Shown: positions 53,241-62,370 of the stretch, piece after piece
How the letters are laid out: the number at the start of each line of letters is the position of its first letter
Position numbering within the stretch: position 1 is the first letter of the stretch
Assembly (NCBI RefSeq): GCF_007896895.1
Contig: NZ_VOGW01000161.1
Span: 1-64,000 of the forward strand
Source of the DNA: Streptomyces misionensis
GTDB taxonomy: Bacteria; Actinomycetota; Actinomycetes; Streptomycetales; Streptomycetaceae
Reading direction: 5' to 3'
Length of the DNA stretch: 64,000 nt
Translations under genes and position numbers: made by a program
Notes under the pieces: generated by a model
Database searches by the model: none
What the model saw: the letters and a program-made list of their open reading frames with translations, nothing else
What the model was told of the DNA's origin: nothing

Positions 53241-53990
53241 ATGAGTCTGTTCCGCGACGACGGCATCGTGCTGCGCACCCAGAAGCTGGGCGAGGCGGAC
53301 CGGATCATCACCCTGCTCACGCGGGGGCACGGGCGGGTGCGGGCCGTGGCGCGGGGCGTGCGGCGCACGAAGTCGAAGTTCGGGGCCCGGCTGGAGCCCT
53401 TCTCCCACGTGGACGTGCAGTTCTTCGCGCGCGGCAGCGAGCTGGTCGGACGCGGGCTGCCGCTGTGCACGCAGAGTGAGACCATCGCCCCCTACGGCGG
53501 CGGGATCGTCACCGACTACGCGCGCTACACCGCCGGCACGGCCATGCTGGAGACCGCCGAGCGGTTCACCGACCACGAGGGGGAGCCGGCCGTGCAGCAG
53601 TACCTGCTGCTGGTCGGCGCGCTGCGGACGCTGGCCCGCGGCGAGCACGCCCCGCACCTCGTGCTCGACGCCTTCCTGTTGCGCTCGCTCGCGGTCAACG
53701 GGTACGCGCCGAGCTTCGGCGACTGCGCCAAGTGCGGCATGCCCGGTCCGAACCGGTTCTTCTCGGTCGCCTCCGGCGGCTCCGTGTGCGCCGACTGCCG
53801 GGTGCCCGGGAGCGTCGTACCCTCGCCGGGGACCCTGGTACTGCTGGGCGCGCTGCTTACGGGAGACTGGGAGACGGCCGACGCCGCCGAGGCGCGGTAC
53901 GTCCGCGAGGGCAGCGGACTCGTCTCCGCGTACCTGCACTGGCACCTGGAGCGCGGGCTGCGGTCGCTGCGCTACGTGGAAAAGTCCTGA
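53241..53990 (+). CDS. recO: DNA repair protein RecO
   Basis: The 249-residue protein of the RecFOR pathway loads RecA on gapped DNA. An N-terminal OB fold (MSLFRDDGIVLRTQKLGEAD), central helices and a zinc finger (FGDCAKCGMPGPNRFFSVA, VCADCR, with four Cys) are present. The ATG at 53241 gives the usual length; the upstream in-frame ATG at 53223 adds six residues. recO and uppS are separated by 41 bp and are probably cotranscribed, as in other Streptomyces. Confidence 0.95.
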   Translation: MSLFRDDGIVLRTQKLGEADRIITLLTRGHGRVRAVARGVRRTKSKFGARLEPFSHVDVQFFARGSELVGRGLPLCTQSETIAPYGGGIVTDYARYTAGTAMLETAERFTDHEGEPAVQQYLLLVGALRTLARGEHAPHLVLDAFLLRSLAVNGYAPSFGDCAKCGMPGPNRFFSVASGGSVCADCRVPGSVVPSPGTLVLLGALLTGDWETADAAEARYVREGSGLVSAYLHWHLERGLRSLRYVEKS

Positions 53991-54031
53991 AGGCCGTAGA
54001 GAGTCACACGTCGTAAGGGGAGTCGGAGCAC

Positions 54032-54871
54032 ATGGTGGTACGCGGGATCCTGGGGCGCCAGCGGCGCGAGTACACGGCACCGGAGCCGCACCCCTCGGGC
54101 GCCCGTCCGCCGAAGCTGCCCGACGAGCTGGTCCCGGAGCACGTGGCGATCATCATGGACGGCAACGGACGGTGGGCCAAGAAGCGGGGCCTGCCGCGCA
54201 CGGAGGGGCACAAGGTCGGCGCCGAGCAGGTGCTCGACGTGCTCCAGGGGGCGATCGAGATCGGCGTGCGCAACGTCTCGCTGTACGCCTTCTCCACCGA
54301 GAACTGGCGGCGCTCGCCCGAAGAGGTCCGCTTCCTGATGAACTTCAACCGCGACTTCATCCGCAAGAGCCGGGACCAGCTCGACTCGCTGGGCGTGCGG
54401 GTGCGCTGGGTCGGCCGGATGCCCAAGCTGTGGAAGTCGGTCGCGAAGGAGCTCCAGGTCGCGCAGGAGCAGACGCGGGACAACGACCGGATCACGCTGT
54501 ACTTCTGCATGAACTACGGCGGCCGGGCCGAACTCGCGGACGCGGCACGGGCGTTGGCCGAGGACGTGAAGGCCGGCCGGCTGGACCCGTCCAAGGTGAG
54601 CGAGAAGACGATCCAGAAGTACCTGTACTACCCGGACATGCCGGACGTCGATCTCTTCCTGCGGCCCAGCGGCGAGCAGCGGGTGTCCAACTACCTGCTG
54701 TGGCAGAGCGCCTATGCCGAGATGGTCTTCCAGGACGTGCTGTGGCCGGACTTCGACCGGCGCGACCTGTGGCGCGCCTGCGTCGAGTTCGCCTCCCGCG
54801 ACCGGCGGTTCGGCGGGGCCATCCCGAACGAGGAACTGCTGGCGATGGAGGGCAACACCCCCGAGTCGTAG
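54032..54871 (+). CDS. uppS: Isoprenyl transferase (undecaprenyl diphosphate synthase-type)
   Basis: The 279-residue cis-prenyltransferase makes a polyprenyl diphosphate used as lipid carrier for cell-wall synthesis. Motifs are IIMDGNGRWAKKRGL (catalytic Asp), SLYAFSTENWRRS, RVRWVGRMPKL, MNYGGRAELADA and LFLRPSGEQRVSNYLLWQ. The final residues are a short basic-acidic tail (EELLAMEGNTPES). Chain length, C50 or C55, is not certain from sequence. Confidence 0.95.
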   Translation: MVVRGILGRQRREYTAPEPHPSGARPPKLPDELVPEHVAIIMDGNGRWAKKRGLPRTEGHKVGAEQVLDVLQGAIEIGVRNVSLYAFSTENWRRSPEEVRFLMNFNRDFIRKSRDQLDSLGVRVRWVGRMPKLWKSVAKELQVAQEQTRDNDRITLYFCMNYGGRAELADAARALAEDVKAGRLDPSKVSEKTIQKYLYYPDMPDVDLFLRPSGEQRVSNYLLWQSAYAEMVFQDVLWPDFDRRDLWRACVEFASRDRRFGGAIPNEELLAMEGNTPES

Positions 54872-54912
54872 GGGTGTCGCCGGGGGCGCGGCCGGGACAG
54901 GGTCTTTCGTTT

Positions 54913-54983
54913 GGATCAGGCCGGATCAGGGAGCGGGGTCGCGGCAGATGTGCGTGCCGGGCTTCGCGAGCCCGGCCTGATCC
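54913..54983. terminator. Nested hairpins after uppS / before zur
   Basis: GGATCAGGCCGG (54913-54924) pairs perfectly with CCGGCCTGATCC (54972-54983). A tighter inner hairpin uses GCCGGGCT (54956-54963) and AGCCCGGC (54969-54976). It lies between the convergent uppS and zur genes and probably terminates both. Confidence 0.65.
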
Positions 54984-54990
54984 GAGCGAG

Positions 54991-55012
54991 AGGTCCTAGT
55001 AGAGGTCCTAGT
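54991..55012. repeat. 12-bp tandem duplication over zur stop codon
   Basis: AGGTCCTAGT occurs at 54991-55000 and 55003-55012, a 12-bp period duplication; the zur stop (CTA on this strand, 55008-55010) is inside the second copy, and a matching CTA in the first copy would be out of the coding frame. A local slippage event is the likely origin. Confidence 0.6.
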
Positions 55013-55424
55013 CGCTCCGGTCCGCGCACTCCGCGCACGTACCGAAGATCTCGACCGTGTGGGCCACGTTCACGTAGCCGTGTTCGGAGGCGATCGCCTC
55101 GGCCCACTTCTCCACCGCCGGGCCCTCCACCTCGACCGCCTTGCCGCAGGTCCGGCAGACGAGGTGGTGGTGGTGCTCGCCGGTGGAGCAGCGGCGGTAG
55201 ACGGACTCGCCGTCGGACGTGCGCAGGACGTCGACCTCGCCGGCCTCGGCGAGGGACTGGAGGGTGCGGTAGACCGTCGTGAGGCCGACGGAATCGCCCT
55301 TGTGCTTGAGCATGTCGTGGAGCTCCTGCGCGCTGCGGAACTCGTCCACCTCGCCCAGCGCCGCCGCCACTGCTGCCCGCTGCCGGGTCGCGCGGCCCTT
55401 CACGGGCGGTCCAGCGGTCGTCAC
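55008..55424 (-). CDS. zur: Zinc uptake regulator (Fur family)
   Basis: The 138-residue Fur-family repressor has a winged-helix domain (residues about 5-80, TRQRAAVAAALGEVDEFRSA) and a metal domain with EHHHHLVCRTCGK and FGTCAEC, the structural zinc cysteines. A GTG at 55424 follows AGGAGGC. It is encoded beside the zinc ABC transporter operon, which is the expected Zur target, and candidate Zur boxes lie in front of the substrate-binding protein gene. The genes are on the same strand, zur downstream of the operon by 60 bp, so they may be partly cotranscribed. Confidence 0.93.
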   Translation of the reverse strand: MTTAGPPVKGRATRQRAAVAAALGEVDEFRSAQELHDMLKHKGDSVGLTTVYRTLQSLAEAGEVDVLRTSDGESVYRRCSTGEHHHHLVCRTCGKAVEVEGPAVEKWAEAIASEHGYVNVAHTVEIFGTCAECADRSD

Positions 55425-55483
55425 CGTTGCCTCCTCACGTCACACCCTGACCGGGCCATTGTGCCAGCCCGGACCGCCCCGGG

Positions 55484-56377
55484 TCAGACGCCGATCTCCT
55501 CGCCGGCGCCCCGCGCGGCCGGAATCACGCACTCCGCCGGGTCCCCCGGGGAGCCGTCCGCACGGGCGCGCCGCCGGGCCACCGGCGTGGCGAGCGCGGC
55601 CAGGACGACGAACGCGGCGATGGTCAGCAGGACGATCGTCGCGCCCGGCGGCACGTCCTGGTAGAACGACGTGATCGTGCCGCTCACCGTCACCGTCACG
55701 CCGATCGCCACCGCGATCGCGAACGTCGCGGCGAAGCTGCGGGTGAGCTGCTGGGCCGCCGCCACCGGCACCACCATCAGCGCGGAGACCAGCAGCAGGC
55801 CGACGACGCGCATGGCGACCGTGACCGTGACCGCCGCCGTGACCGCCGTCAGCAGGTTCAGCGCGCGCACCGGCAGGCCCGTCACCCGCGCGAACTCCTC
55901 GTCGTGGCTCACCGCGAACAGCTGGCGGCGCAGGCCCACGGTGACCGCGACCACGAACGCGGCCAGCAGGCAGATCGCCAGGACGTCGGACCGGGAGACC
56001 GTGGACAGGGAGCCGAAGAGGTACGTCGTCAGGTTCGCGTTGGAGCCCGTCGGGGCCATGTTGATGAACATGACGCCGCCCGCCATGCCGCCGTAGAAGA
56101 GCATGGCGAGGGCGATGTCGCCGCGGGTCCTGCCGTACCAGCGGATCAGCTCCATCAGGACGGCGCCCAGCACGGAGACCGCCGTCGCCATCCAGACCGG
56201 GGAGGTGGACAGGAGGAAGCCGAGGCCGACGCCGGTCATCGCCACATGGCCGATGCCGTCGCCCATCAGGGCCTGGCGGCGCTGGACGAGGTAGATGCCG
56301 ATGGCGGGCGCGGTGACGCCGACCAGGACGGCGGCGAGCAGGGCCCGCTGCATGAAGGCGTAGTTGAGGAAGTCCAT
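55484..56377 (-). CDS. znuB: Zinc ABC transporter permease
   Basis: The 297-residue permease has eight or nine membrane segments (AAVLVGVTAPAIGIYLVQ; LGAVLMELIRWYG; GVTAPAIGIYLVQRRQALMGDGIGHVAMTG region, quoted here only as GDGIGHVAMTG), belongs to the ABC-3 metal transporter family and couples to the ATPase encoded just upstream. Its start (56377) overlaps the ATPase stop by one base (TGATG), showing coupling. The 10-residue tail after the last segment is short and variable. Confidence 0.93.
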   Translation of the reverse strand: MDFLNYAFMQRALLAAVLVGVTAPAIGIYLVQRRQALMGDGIGHVAMTGVGLGFLLSTSPVWMATAVSVLGAVLMELIRWYGRTRGDIALAMLFYGGMAGGVMFINMAPTGSNANLTTYLFGSLSTVSRSDVLAICLLAAFVVAVTVGLRRQLFAVSHDEEFARVTGLPVRALNLLTAVTAAVTVTVAMRVVGLLLVSALMVVPVAAAQQLTRSFAATFAIAVAIGVTVTVSGTITSFYQDVPPGATIVLLTIAAFVVLAALATPVARRRARADGSPGDPAECVIPAARGAGEEIGV

Positions 56378-57153
56378 CAGCTCAGCAGTCCCGTGCGGAT
56401 CGGATCGGTGGTCCCGGGGGCGTGCGGGTGCACGTGGTCGTGGCCGGGCAGGGCGTGCTGGCCCACGGCCCGAGGGGGCGGGCCGTCGTGCAGCACGCAG
56501 CCGTCGCGCAGCACGACCGCCCGGTCGATCAGGGGTTCCAGGGGGCCCAGCTCGTGCAGCACGAGGAGGACCGTCGTACCCGCCTCCACCTGGTCCTTCA
56601 GCGTCCGCGCCAGGATCTCCTGGCTGGCCAGGTCGACGCCCGCCATCGGCTCGTCCATGATCAGCAGCTCGGGCCGGCCGACGAGCGCGCGGGCGATCAG
56701 GACGCGCTGGTGCTGGCCGCCGGAGAGGGCGGTCACCGCGTCCTTGGCCCGGTCCGCCATGCCGACCCGCTCCAGGGCGTCCCGCACGGCCCGGCGGTCG
56801 CCGCCGCGGAAGAGGCCGAAGCCGGTGCGGGCGAGGCGGCCGGAGGAGACGATCTCGGTGACCGTCGCCGGGACGCCGCCCGCGGCCGTGGTGCGCTGCG
56901 GCACGTAGCCCACGCGGGCCCAGTCGCGGAAGGCGCGCCGGGGGGTGCCGAAGAGTTCGACGGTGCCGGCGGTGACGGGCACCTGGCCGATGACGGTGCG
57001 GACCGCCGTGGACTTGCCGGAGCCGTTGGCGCCGAGCAGGGCGACGACCTCGCCGCGGCGGACGCCGAGGTCGATGCCGCGCAGGACGGGACGGCCGCCG
57101 AGGTCGGCCCGGACGCCGCGCAGGGATATGACGGGTTCGCCGGTGTTCTCCAT
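56377..57153 (-). CDS. znuC: Zinc ABC transporter ATP-binding protein
   Basis: The 258-residue ATPase has Walker A GANGSGKSTAV, signature LSGGQHQRVLIARALVG, Walker B LLIMDEPMAGVD and switch His in LLVLHELGP. It drives zinc uptake with the permease and the binding protein encoded on either side. The C-terminal His-rich tail (GQHALPGHDHVHPHAPG) may bind or sense zinc. The ATG at 57153 follows the substrate-binding protein gene by 17 bp. It is the middle gene of znuA-znuC-znuB. Confidence 0.94.
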   Translation of the reverse strand: MENTGEPVISLRGVRADLGGRPVLRGIDLGVRRGEVVALLGANGSGKSTAVRTVIGQVPVTAGTVELFGTPRRAFRDWARVGYVPQRTTAAGGVPATVTEIVSSGRLARTGFGLFRGGDRRAVRDALERVGMADRAKDAVTALSGGQHQRVLIARALVGRPELLIMDEPMAGVDLASQEILARTLKDQVEAGTTVLLVLHELGPLEPLIDRAVVLRDGCVLHDGPPPRAVGQHALPGHDHVHPHAPGTTDPIRTGLLS

Positions 57154-57170
57154 GATCTCTCCCGTGCCGG

Positions 57171-58130
57171 TCACTTGGTGCCCAGCGCCTGCTGGAGCGC
57201 CTTGAGGTTGGCGTTCTGGACGGAGAAGTAGTCCTTGCCGCGGGACTTGGCCGTGATGCCCTCGATCGGGTCCAGGACGTCGGTCTTCAGGCCCGCGTCG
57301 TGCGCGATGGTCTTCGCGGTCTTGTCGCTGACGAGCGTCTCGTAGAAGACGGTGGAGACGTGGTCGGCCTTCGCCATGTGCTCCAGGTCCCGCACGCGCG
57401 CGGCGCTGGGCTCGGAGTCCGGGTCGAGGCCGTTGATGGCCTCCTCGGTGAGGCCGTAGCGCTCGGCGAGGTAGCCGAAGGCGGCGTGCGTGGTGATGAA
57501 GACCTTGGACCCGGTGTGCGCGAGGCCGTCGCGGAACCGCTGGTCCAGCTCGTTCAGCTGCTCGACCAGGGCGGCGGTGTTCTTCTTGTAGTCGGCCGCG
57601 TGGTCGGGGTCGGCCTTCTCGAAGGCCTTGCCGACGCCCTGGGCGACCTGCGCGTAGCGCACCGGGTCCAGCCAGATGTGCGGGTCCTTGCCCGCCGACT
57701 CCTCGTTCGGCCGGCCGTCGTGCGCGGCCGCGTGGCCGCCGACCTCGTTGCCGTGCGTCTCCAGGGAGGTCAGGGAGGCGGCGTCGATCTTCGTCGGCAC
57801 CGAGGACTGGGCGACCGCGTCGTCCACGGAGGGCTGGAGGTTCTTCAGGTAGAGGACGGCGTCGGACTCGTCGATCGCGGCGATCTGCTTGGGGCTGATC
57901 TCCAGGTCGTGCGGCTCCTGGCCGGGTGTGGTGAGACTGGTGACGTGGACGTGGTCGCCGCCGATGCGCTCGGCGAGGAAGGACATCGGATAGAAGGACG
58001 CGATGACGTCGAGCCTGCCGTCGCCGGTCGCCGCGGAGCTGTTCCCCGAGCAGGCGGTGAGGGTGCCGGCGCCGAGGGCGGTGACGGCGGCGAGGGCGGC
58101 GGCGGACAGCAGGCGGCGACGTATGTTCAT
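57171..58130 (-). CDS. znuA: Zinc ABC transporter substrate-binding lipoprotein
   Basis: The 319-residue lipoprotein has a signal with lipobox TLTAC, a cluster A-1 fold with the first zinc His in HVHVTSLTTPGQEPHDLE and later His in HIWLDPVRYAQ and TTHAAFGYLAERYG, plus a His-rich loop (HGNEVGGHAAAHDGRP) typical of zinc-specific ZnuA. Starts at 58139 and 58148 are also in frame, but the MNIRRR start at 58130 gives a normal signal peptide. Two Zur-box-like sequences overlap and precede this start, so the operon is probably repressed by Zur when zinc is plentiful. Confidence 0.93.
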   Translation of the reverse strand: MNIRRRLLSAAALAAVTALGAGTLTACSGNSSAATGDGRLDVIASFYPMSFLAERIGGDHVHVTSLTTPGQEPHDLEISPKQIAAIDESDAVLYLKNLQPSVDDAVAQSSVPTKIDAASLTSLETHGNEVGGHAAAHDGRPNEESAGKDPHIWLDPVRYAQVAQGVGKAFEKADPDHAADYKKNTAALVEQLNELDQRFRDGLAHTGSKVFITTHAAFGYLAERYGLTEEAINGLDPDSEPSAARVRDLEHMAKADHVSTVFYETLVSDKTAKTIAHDAGLKTDVLDPIEGITAKSRGKDYFSVQNANLKALQQALGTK

Positions 58131-58144
58131 GACAGTCATTTTCA
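58130..58144. promoter_or_regulatory. Candidate Zur box 1
   Basis: TGACAGTCATTTTCA matches the symmetric Zur core TGAAAATGATTTTCA at 13 of 15 positions (read on the reverse strand). It covers the znuA start region, where a bound repressor would block expression. Confidence 0.6.
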
Positions 58145-58151
58145 ACAAAAA

Positions 58152-58166
58152 TGGAAACCGTTGTCA
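58152..58166. promoter_or_regulatory. Candidate Zur box 2 with -35 element
   Basis: TGGAAACCGTTGTCA matches the actinobacterial Zur palindrome form TGAAAACCGTTTTCA at 13 of 15 positions. On the reverse strand, TTGACA (58162-58167) inside it resembles a -35 box, 17 bp before TGAAAA of box 1, so Zur binding to the two boxes would cover the znuA promoter. The glyS gene starts 125 bp away in the other direction. Confidence 0.6.
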
Positions 58167-58291
58167 ACAATCGGTCGTGCGGGGTCCCAGGCGGGGGCCG
58201 ATTTGGTCGTGGGGGAGCCTGCGCCGGTAACCTGAATCATTCGCTGGAAGCATCTCGCTTCAACGCCCGTCGTCGTAATGAAGAGAGCACC

Positions 58292-59674
<1,383 letters not shown>

Positions 59675-59693
59675 TCCCGGTCTCCTCCGGCCC

Positions 59694-59738
59694 CGCCCGC
59701 CCCCCGGCCGACCCGTTCGGCCGGGGGGCGGGCGTTTT
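59694..59738 (+). terminator. Perfect 18-bp intrinsic terminator after glyS
   Basis: CGCCCGCCCCCCGGCCGA (59694-59711) pairs perfectly with TCGGCCGGGGGGCGGGCG (59717-59734), loop CCCGT, followed by TTTT. This is the strongest intrinsic terminator in the window. Confidence 0.92.
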
Positions 59739-59755
59739 CGCGCACCCCGCGCCGG

Positions 59756-61036
59756 TCAGGAGGTGCCGGTCGCCTCGCCCCGCGGCACCCCGCCGAGCGG
59801 GCGGGCGCGGTCCGGGCCGGTCTCGCGGGGCCGTTCGAGGCGCAGGTTCCGCACACCCGGCGCCAGCGCGGTACCGGCGCAGACGACGGCGACCAGGACG
59901 GCCGCGGCCGCGAAGGGCGCCTCGGCGCCCCAGGCGTGCAGCGCGATCGGGGCCAGGATCACGCCGAGGGGCTGCGCGGCGAGCGAGACCAGCCAGTCGT
60001 AGGAGGCGACCCGGGCGAGCACGTGCTGCGGAACGGCCGTCTGCACCGCGGTCTGCCAGGTCGGGTTCAGGAAGCCGAGGCCCGCCATGGCGATGCCGTA
60101 CCCGGCCACGAGCAGGGGCACCGGTGCCGCGACGGCGAACAGGGCCAGCGGTACGGCGTAGCTCGCCAGGACCAGGTTTCCGGCCAGGATCGGGCGCCGG
60201 GGACGGGCCCGTCCGGCCACCAGCGACCCGGCCAGCAGCCCGATGCCGCCCGCCTGGGTCACCGCGATCCACGTGCCCGGTCCGCCCAGTTCGGTGACCG
60301 CGACGAGCGGGCCGAGGGTGAGCAGGACGTTGGCGGCGAAGTTCCAGGTCGCGTGCGCGATCAGGCTGATCCAGTACCAGTCCCGGGCGCGCACCTCGGC
60401 CCAGCCCTCGGCCAGCCCGGCGAGGACCGGACGCCGGGCACCGGCCGGTGCCGCCTCCCCGCTCAGCCGGACCATCAGCATCATGGCCGCGCTGACGGCG
60501 AAGGCGGCGGAGTCGAGCACGAACACCCAGCCGGTGCCGACCGCCCAGATCGACGCGCCGGCCAGGGCGGGGCCCGCCAGCTGGGAGATGCTCTTGGCCA
60601 CCCCCATGAGCGAGTTGGCCTTCTGCCGCTCCGGTCCGGAGCCGGGCACCGCGCGGATGACCAGCGGCGAGAGGTTGGCGAGGCCGACGGCCGAGGCGGC
60701 CCCCGCCACCGCCTGGACCACGGCGATCAGCGCGATCGAGGGGTGCGGGCCGATCAGCTGGACGGCGACGAGCGCCTGCGTCAGCACCCGGACCAGATCG
60801 GCGCCGAGGGCCACCCGGCGGGTGTCGTAGCGGTCGGCCACCACGCCGGCCACGGGCAGCGTGAGCAGCCGGGCCCCCAGGGCACAGCCGAGCACCACGG
60901 CCAGCGAGGTCGCCGAACCGGTCGCCTCCACCACGGCGAGACTCAGCGCGGTGGGCACCAGCGCGTCACTGAGCGTGGACATGGTGCGGCTGACGAAGAG
61001 CAGCCGGAAGTCGCGTAGGCGAAGAGGGTGAGTCAC
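59756..61036 (-). CDS. MFS transporter (MFS_3/EntS-like)
   Basis: The 426-residue transporter has 11-12 membrane segments. RDFRLLFVSRTMSTLSDALV at the start and GRARPRRPILAGNLVLA between halves are typical of the MFS_3/EntS group, often linked to siderophore or drug export. The GTG at 61036 is preferred; the GTG at 61051 in frame adds five residues, and neither has a clear ribosome-binding site. It converges on glyS with 18 bp between the glyS terminator and the MFS stop, which is why the strong terminator matters here. Confidence 0.83.
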   Translation of the reverse strand: MTHPLRLRDFRLLFVSRTMSTLSDALVPTALSLAVVEATGSATSLAVVLGCALGARLLTLPVAGVVADRYDTRRVALGADLVRVLTQALVAVQLIGPHPSIALIAVVQAVAGAASAVGLANLSPLVIRAVPGSGPERQKANSLMGVAKSISQLAGPALAGASIWAVGTGWVFVLDSAAFAVSAAMMLMVRLSGEAAPAGARRPVLAGLAEGWAEVRARDWYWISLIAHATWNFAANVLLTLGPLVAVTELGGPGTWIAVTQAGGIGLLAGSLVAGRARPRRPILAGNLVLASYAVPLALFAVAAPVPLLVAGYGIAMAGLGFLNPTWQTAVQTAVPQHVLARVASYDWLVSLAAQPLGVILAPIALHAWGAEAPFAAAAVLVAVVCAGTALAPGVRNLRLERPRETGPDRARPLGGVPRGEATGTS

Positions 61037-61101
61037 CCCGTAACTAAACACCTGGGCGTCACGGAGCAGGTCTCACCCACCGGCCGCGGACCTCCGGACG
61101 G

Positions 61102-62148
61102 TCACCGGCCTTGCAGCGCCTTGACGTTGTCGCCGAAGGTCCAGTTCTTGGAGCCGTCCCAGTTGACGGACCAGTCCATCAGGCCCTTGAGGGACGTGCC
61201 GTAGTGCTGCCAGGCCTGGGACACCAGGGACGGGGACATGTAGCCGCCGCCCGCGCCGGGCTGGGCGGGCAGGCCCGGGACCTGCTTGTCGTAGGGGACC
61301 TTGATCGTCGTGCCCTGCACCACCAGGCCCTTGTTCAGGCAGTCGGTCTGGGCGGTGAAGCCCGCCACCGTGCCGGCCCCGTAGGAGTCGCCGGAGCAGC
61401 CGTACATGCTGCCGTTGTAGTACTGCATGTTCAGCCACCACAGCCGGCCGTTGTCGGCGTACTTCTTGACGATCGGCAGATAGGCGCCCCAGATCGAGCC
61501 GTAGGTGATGCTGCCGCCGGTGACGTACGCCGTCTCCGGGGCCATCGTCAGGCCGAAGCCGGCCGGCATCTGGGCGAGGACGCCGTCGATGATGCGGATC
61601 AGGTTGGACTGGGACGCGGACAGCTGGTTGATGTTGCCGCTGCCCGTCAGGCCCGTCTCGATGTCGATGTCGATGCCGTCGAAGTTGTACTGCTTCAGGA
61701 TCGGCACGATCGTCGAGACGAACTTGTCCGCCACCGCGGTGGAGTTGAGGTCGATGCCCGCCGTCGCGCCGCCGATGGACAGCAGCACCGTCTCGCCGGC
61801 GGCCTTCGCGGCGCACATCTCCGCGGGCGTCGGCACCTTCACCCCGGAGTCCATGCCGTCCTGCCACAGGGCCGTGCCGTCGGAGAGGATCACCGGGAAG
61901 GCCGCGTTGATCACGTTGTAGCCGTGGGCGGGGATGCGGGAGTCGGTGATCGGGGTCCAGCCGAAGGGCGGGTGGACGCCGTTGGCGGCGCCGTCCCAGT
62001 TCTCCCAGTAGCCCTGGAGCACCTTGCCGGCCGGGCGGGACTTCACCGCGCAGGTGTCGGCGGCCGAGGCGGTGGTGGCGGCGGGGAGCTGGGTGAGACA
62101 GGCGGTCGCGAGCGCGGCGGCGAGCAGGGACAGGGTGCGACGGATCAT
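61102..62148 (-). CDS. Secreted GH18 chitinase
   Basis: The 348-residue enzyme has a signal peptide (SLLAAALATACLTQLPAA) and a GH18 catalytic domain with the DGIDIDIE active-site motif (the last Glu is the acid/base), SIGGATAG and the Tyr/Trp-lined groove (MQYYNG, MDWSVNWD). It ends with DWSVNWDGSKNWTFGDNVKA. No chitin-binding or fibronectin domain is attached; the length fits small Streptomyces chitinases. The promoter region holds chitinase-type repeats. A six-unit 8-bp tandem repeat lies in its leader. Confidence 0.93.
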   Translation of the reverse strand: MIRRTLSLLAAALATACLTQLPAATTASAADTCAVKSRPAGKVLQGYWENWDGAANGVHPPFGWTPITDSRIPAHGYNVINAAFPVILSDGTALWQDGMDSGVKVPTPAEMCAAKAAGETVLLSIGGATAGIDLNSTAVADKFVSTIVPILKQYNFDGIDIDIETGLTGSGNINQLSASQSNLIRIIDGVLAQMPAGFGLTMAPETAYVTGGSITYGSIWGAYLPIVKKYADNGRLWWLNMQYYNGSMYGCSGDSYGAGTVAGFTAQTDCLNKGLVVQGTTIKVPYDKQVPGLPAQPGAGGGYMSPSLVSQAWQHYGTSLKGLMDWSVNWDGSKNWTFGDNVKALQGR

Positions 62149-62190
62149 GCGGGGCCTCCCGGTGGGGTGCGGTGAGGTGCCGGAGTCGTG

Positions 62191-62238
62191 GTCCTCGGTG
62201 TCTCGGAGTCTCGGTATCTCGGTGTCTCGGTGTCTCGG
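62191..62238. repeat. Six-unit 8-bp tandem repeat in chitinase leader
   Basis: Six consecutive 8-bp units (GTCCTCGG, TGTCTCGG, AGTCTCGG, TATCTCGG, TGTCTCGG, TGTCTCGG) occupy 62191-62238, with period 8 and only the first three bases varying. It lies between the chitinase start (62148) and its promoter repeats, within the transcribed leader. No CRISPR-like unit or spacer structure is present. Confidence 0.9.
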
Positions 62239-62266
62239 AAGCGCGGGGCTGTCCTGCTCATGACAG

Positions 62267-62304
62267 TGGTCTGGTCCACGTCGTACGTCAATAGGTCTGG
62301 ACCA
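62267..62304 (-). promoter_or_regulatory. Chitinase promoter direct repeats (DasR-like)
   Basis: Read on the reverse strand, TGGTCCAGACCT (62304-62293) and TGGACCAGACCA (62278-62267) are 12-bp repeats 26 bp apart, closely resembling the direct repeats found in front of Streptomyces chitinase genes and the GGTCTAGACC core bound by DasR. TTGACG lies between them as a possible -35. This suggests induction by chitin-derived sugars. Confidence 0.75.
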
Positions 62305-62320
62305 AAGAGCCGTCGAGACT

Positions 62321-62354
62321 GACAGCTGACAAATATTGAAATCTGTCAGCTGTC
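62321..62354. promoter_or_regulatory. TetR-type operator, perfect 11-bp arms
   Basis: GACAGCTGACA (62321-62331) and TGTCAGCTGTC (62344-62354) are perfect inverted arms with a 12-bp AT-rich spacer. Each arm itself centres on CAGCTG. It lies directly in front of the aldo/keto reductase gene (ATG 62371), whose downstream neighbour encodes a TetR regulator. It would cover the promoter of the reductase gene. Confidence 0.75.
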
Positions 62355-62370
62355 ATGTCACTCTGGAGGC

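Noticed and set aside
54911-55282. Forward ORF over the zur gene
   Set aside because: Arg/Gly/Pro-rich antisense frame of zur and its downstream hairpins.
62191-62238. CRISPR-like array
   Set aside because: Units are only 8 bp with no spacers; it is a simple tandem repeat.
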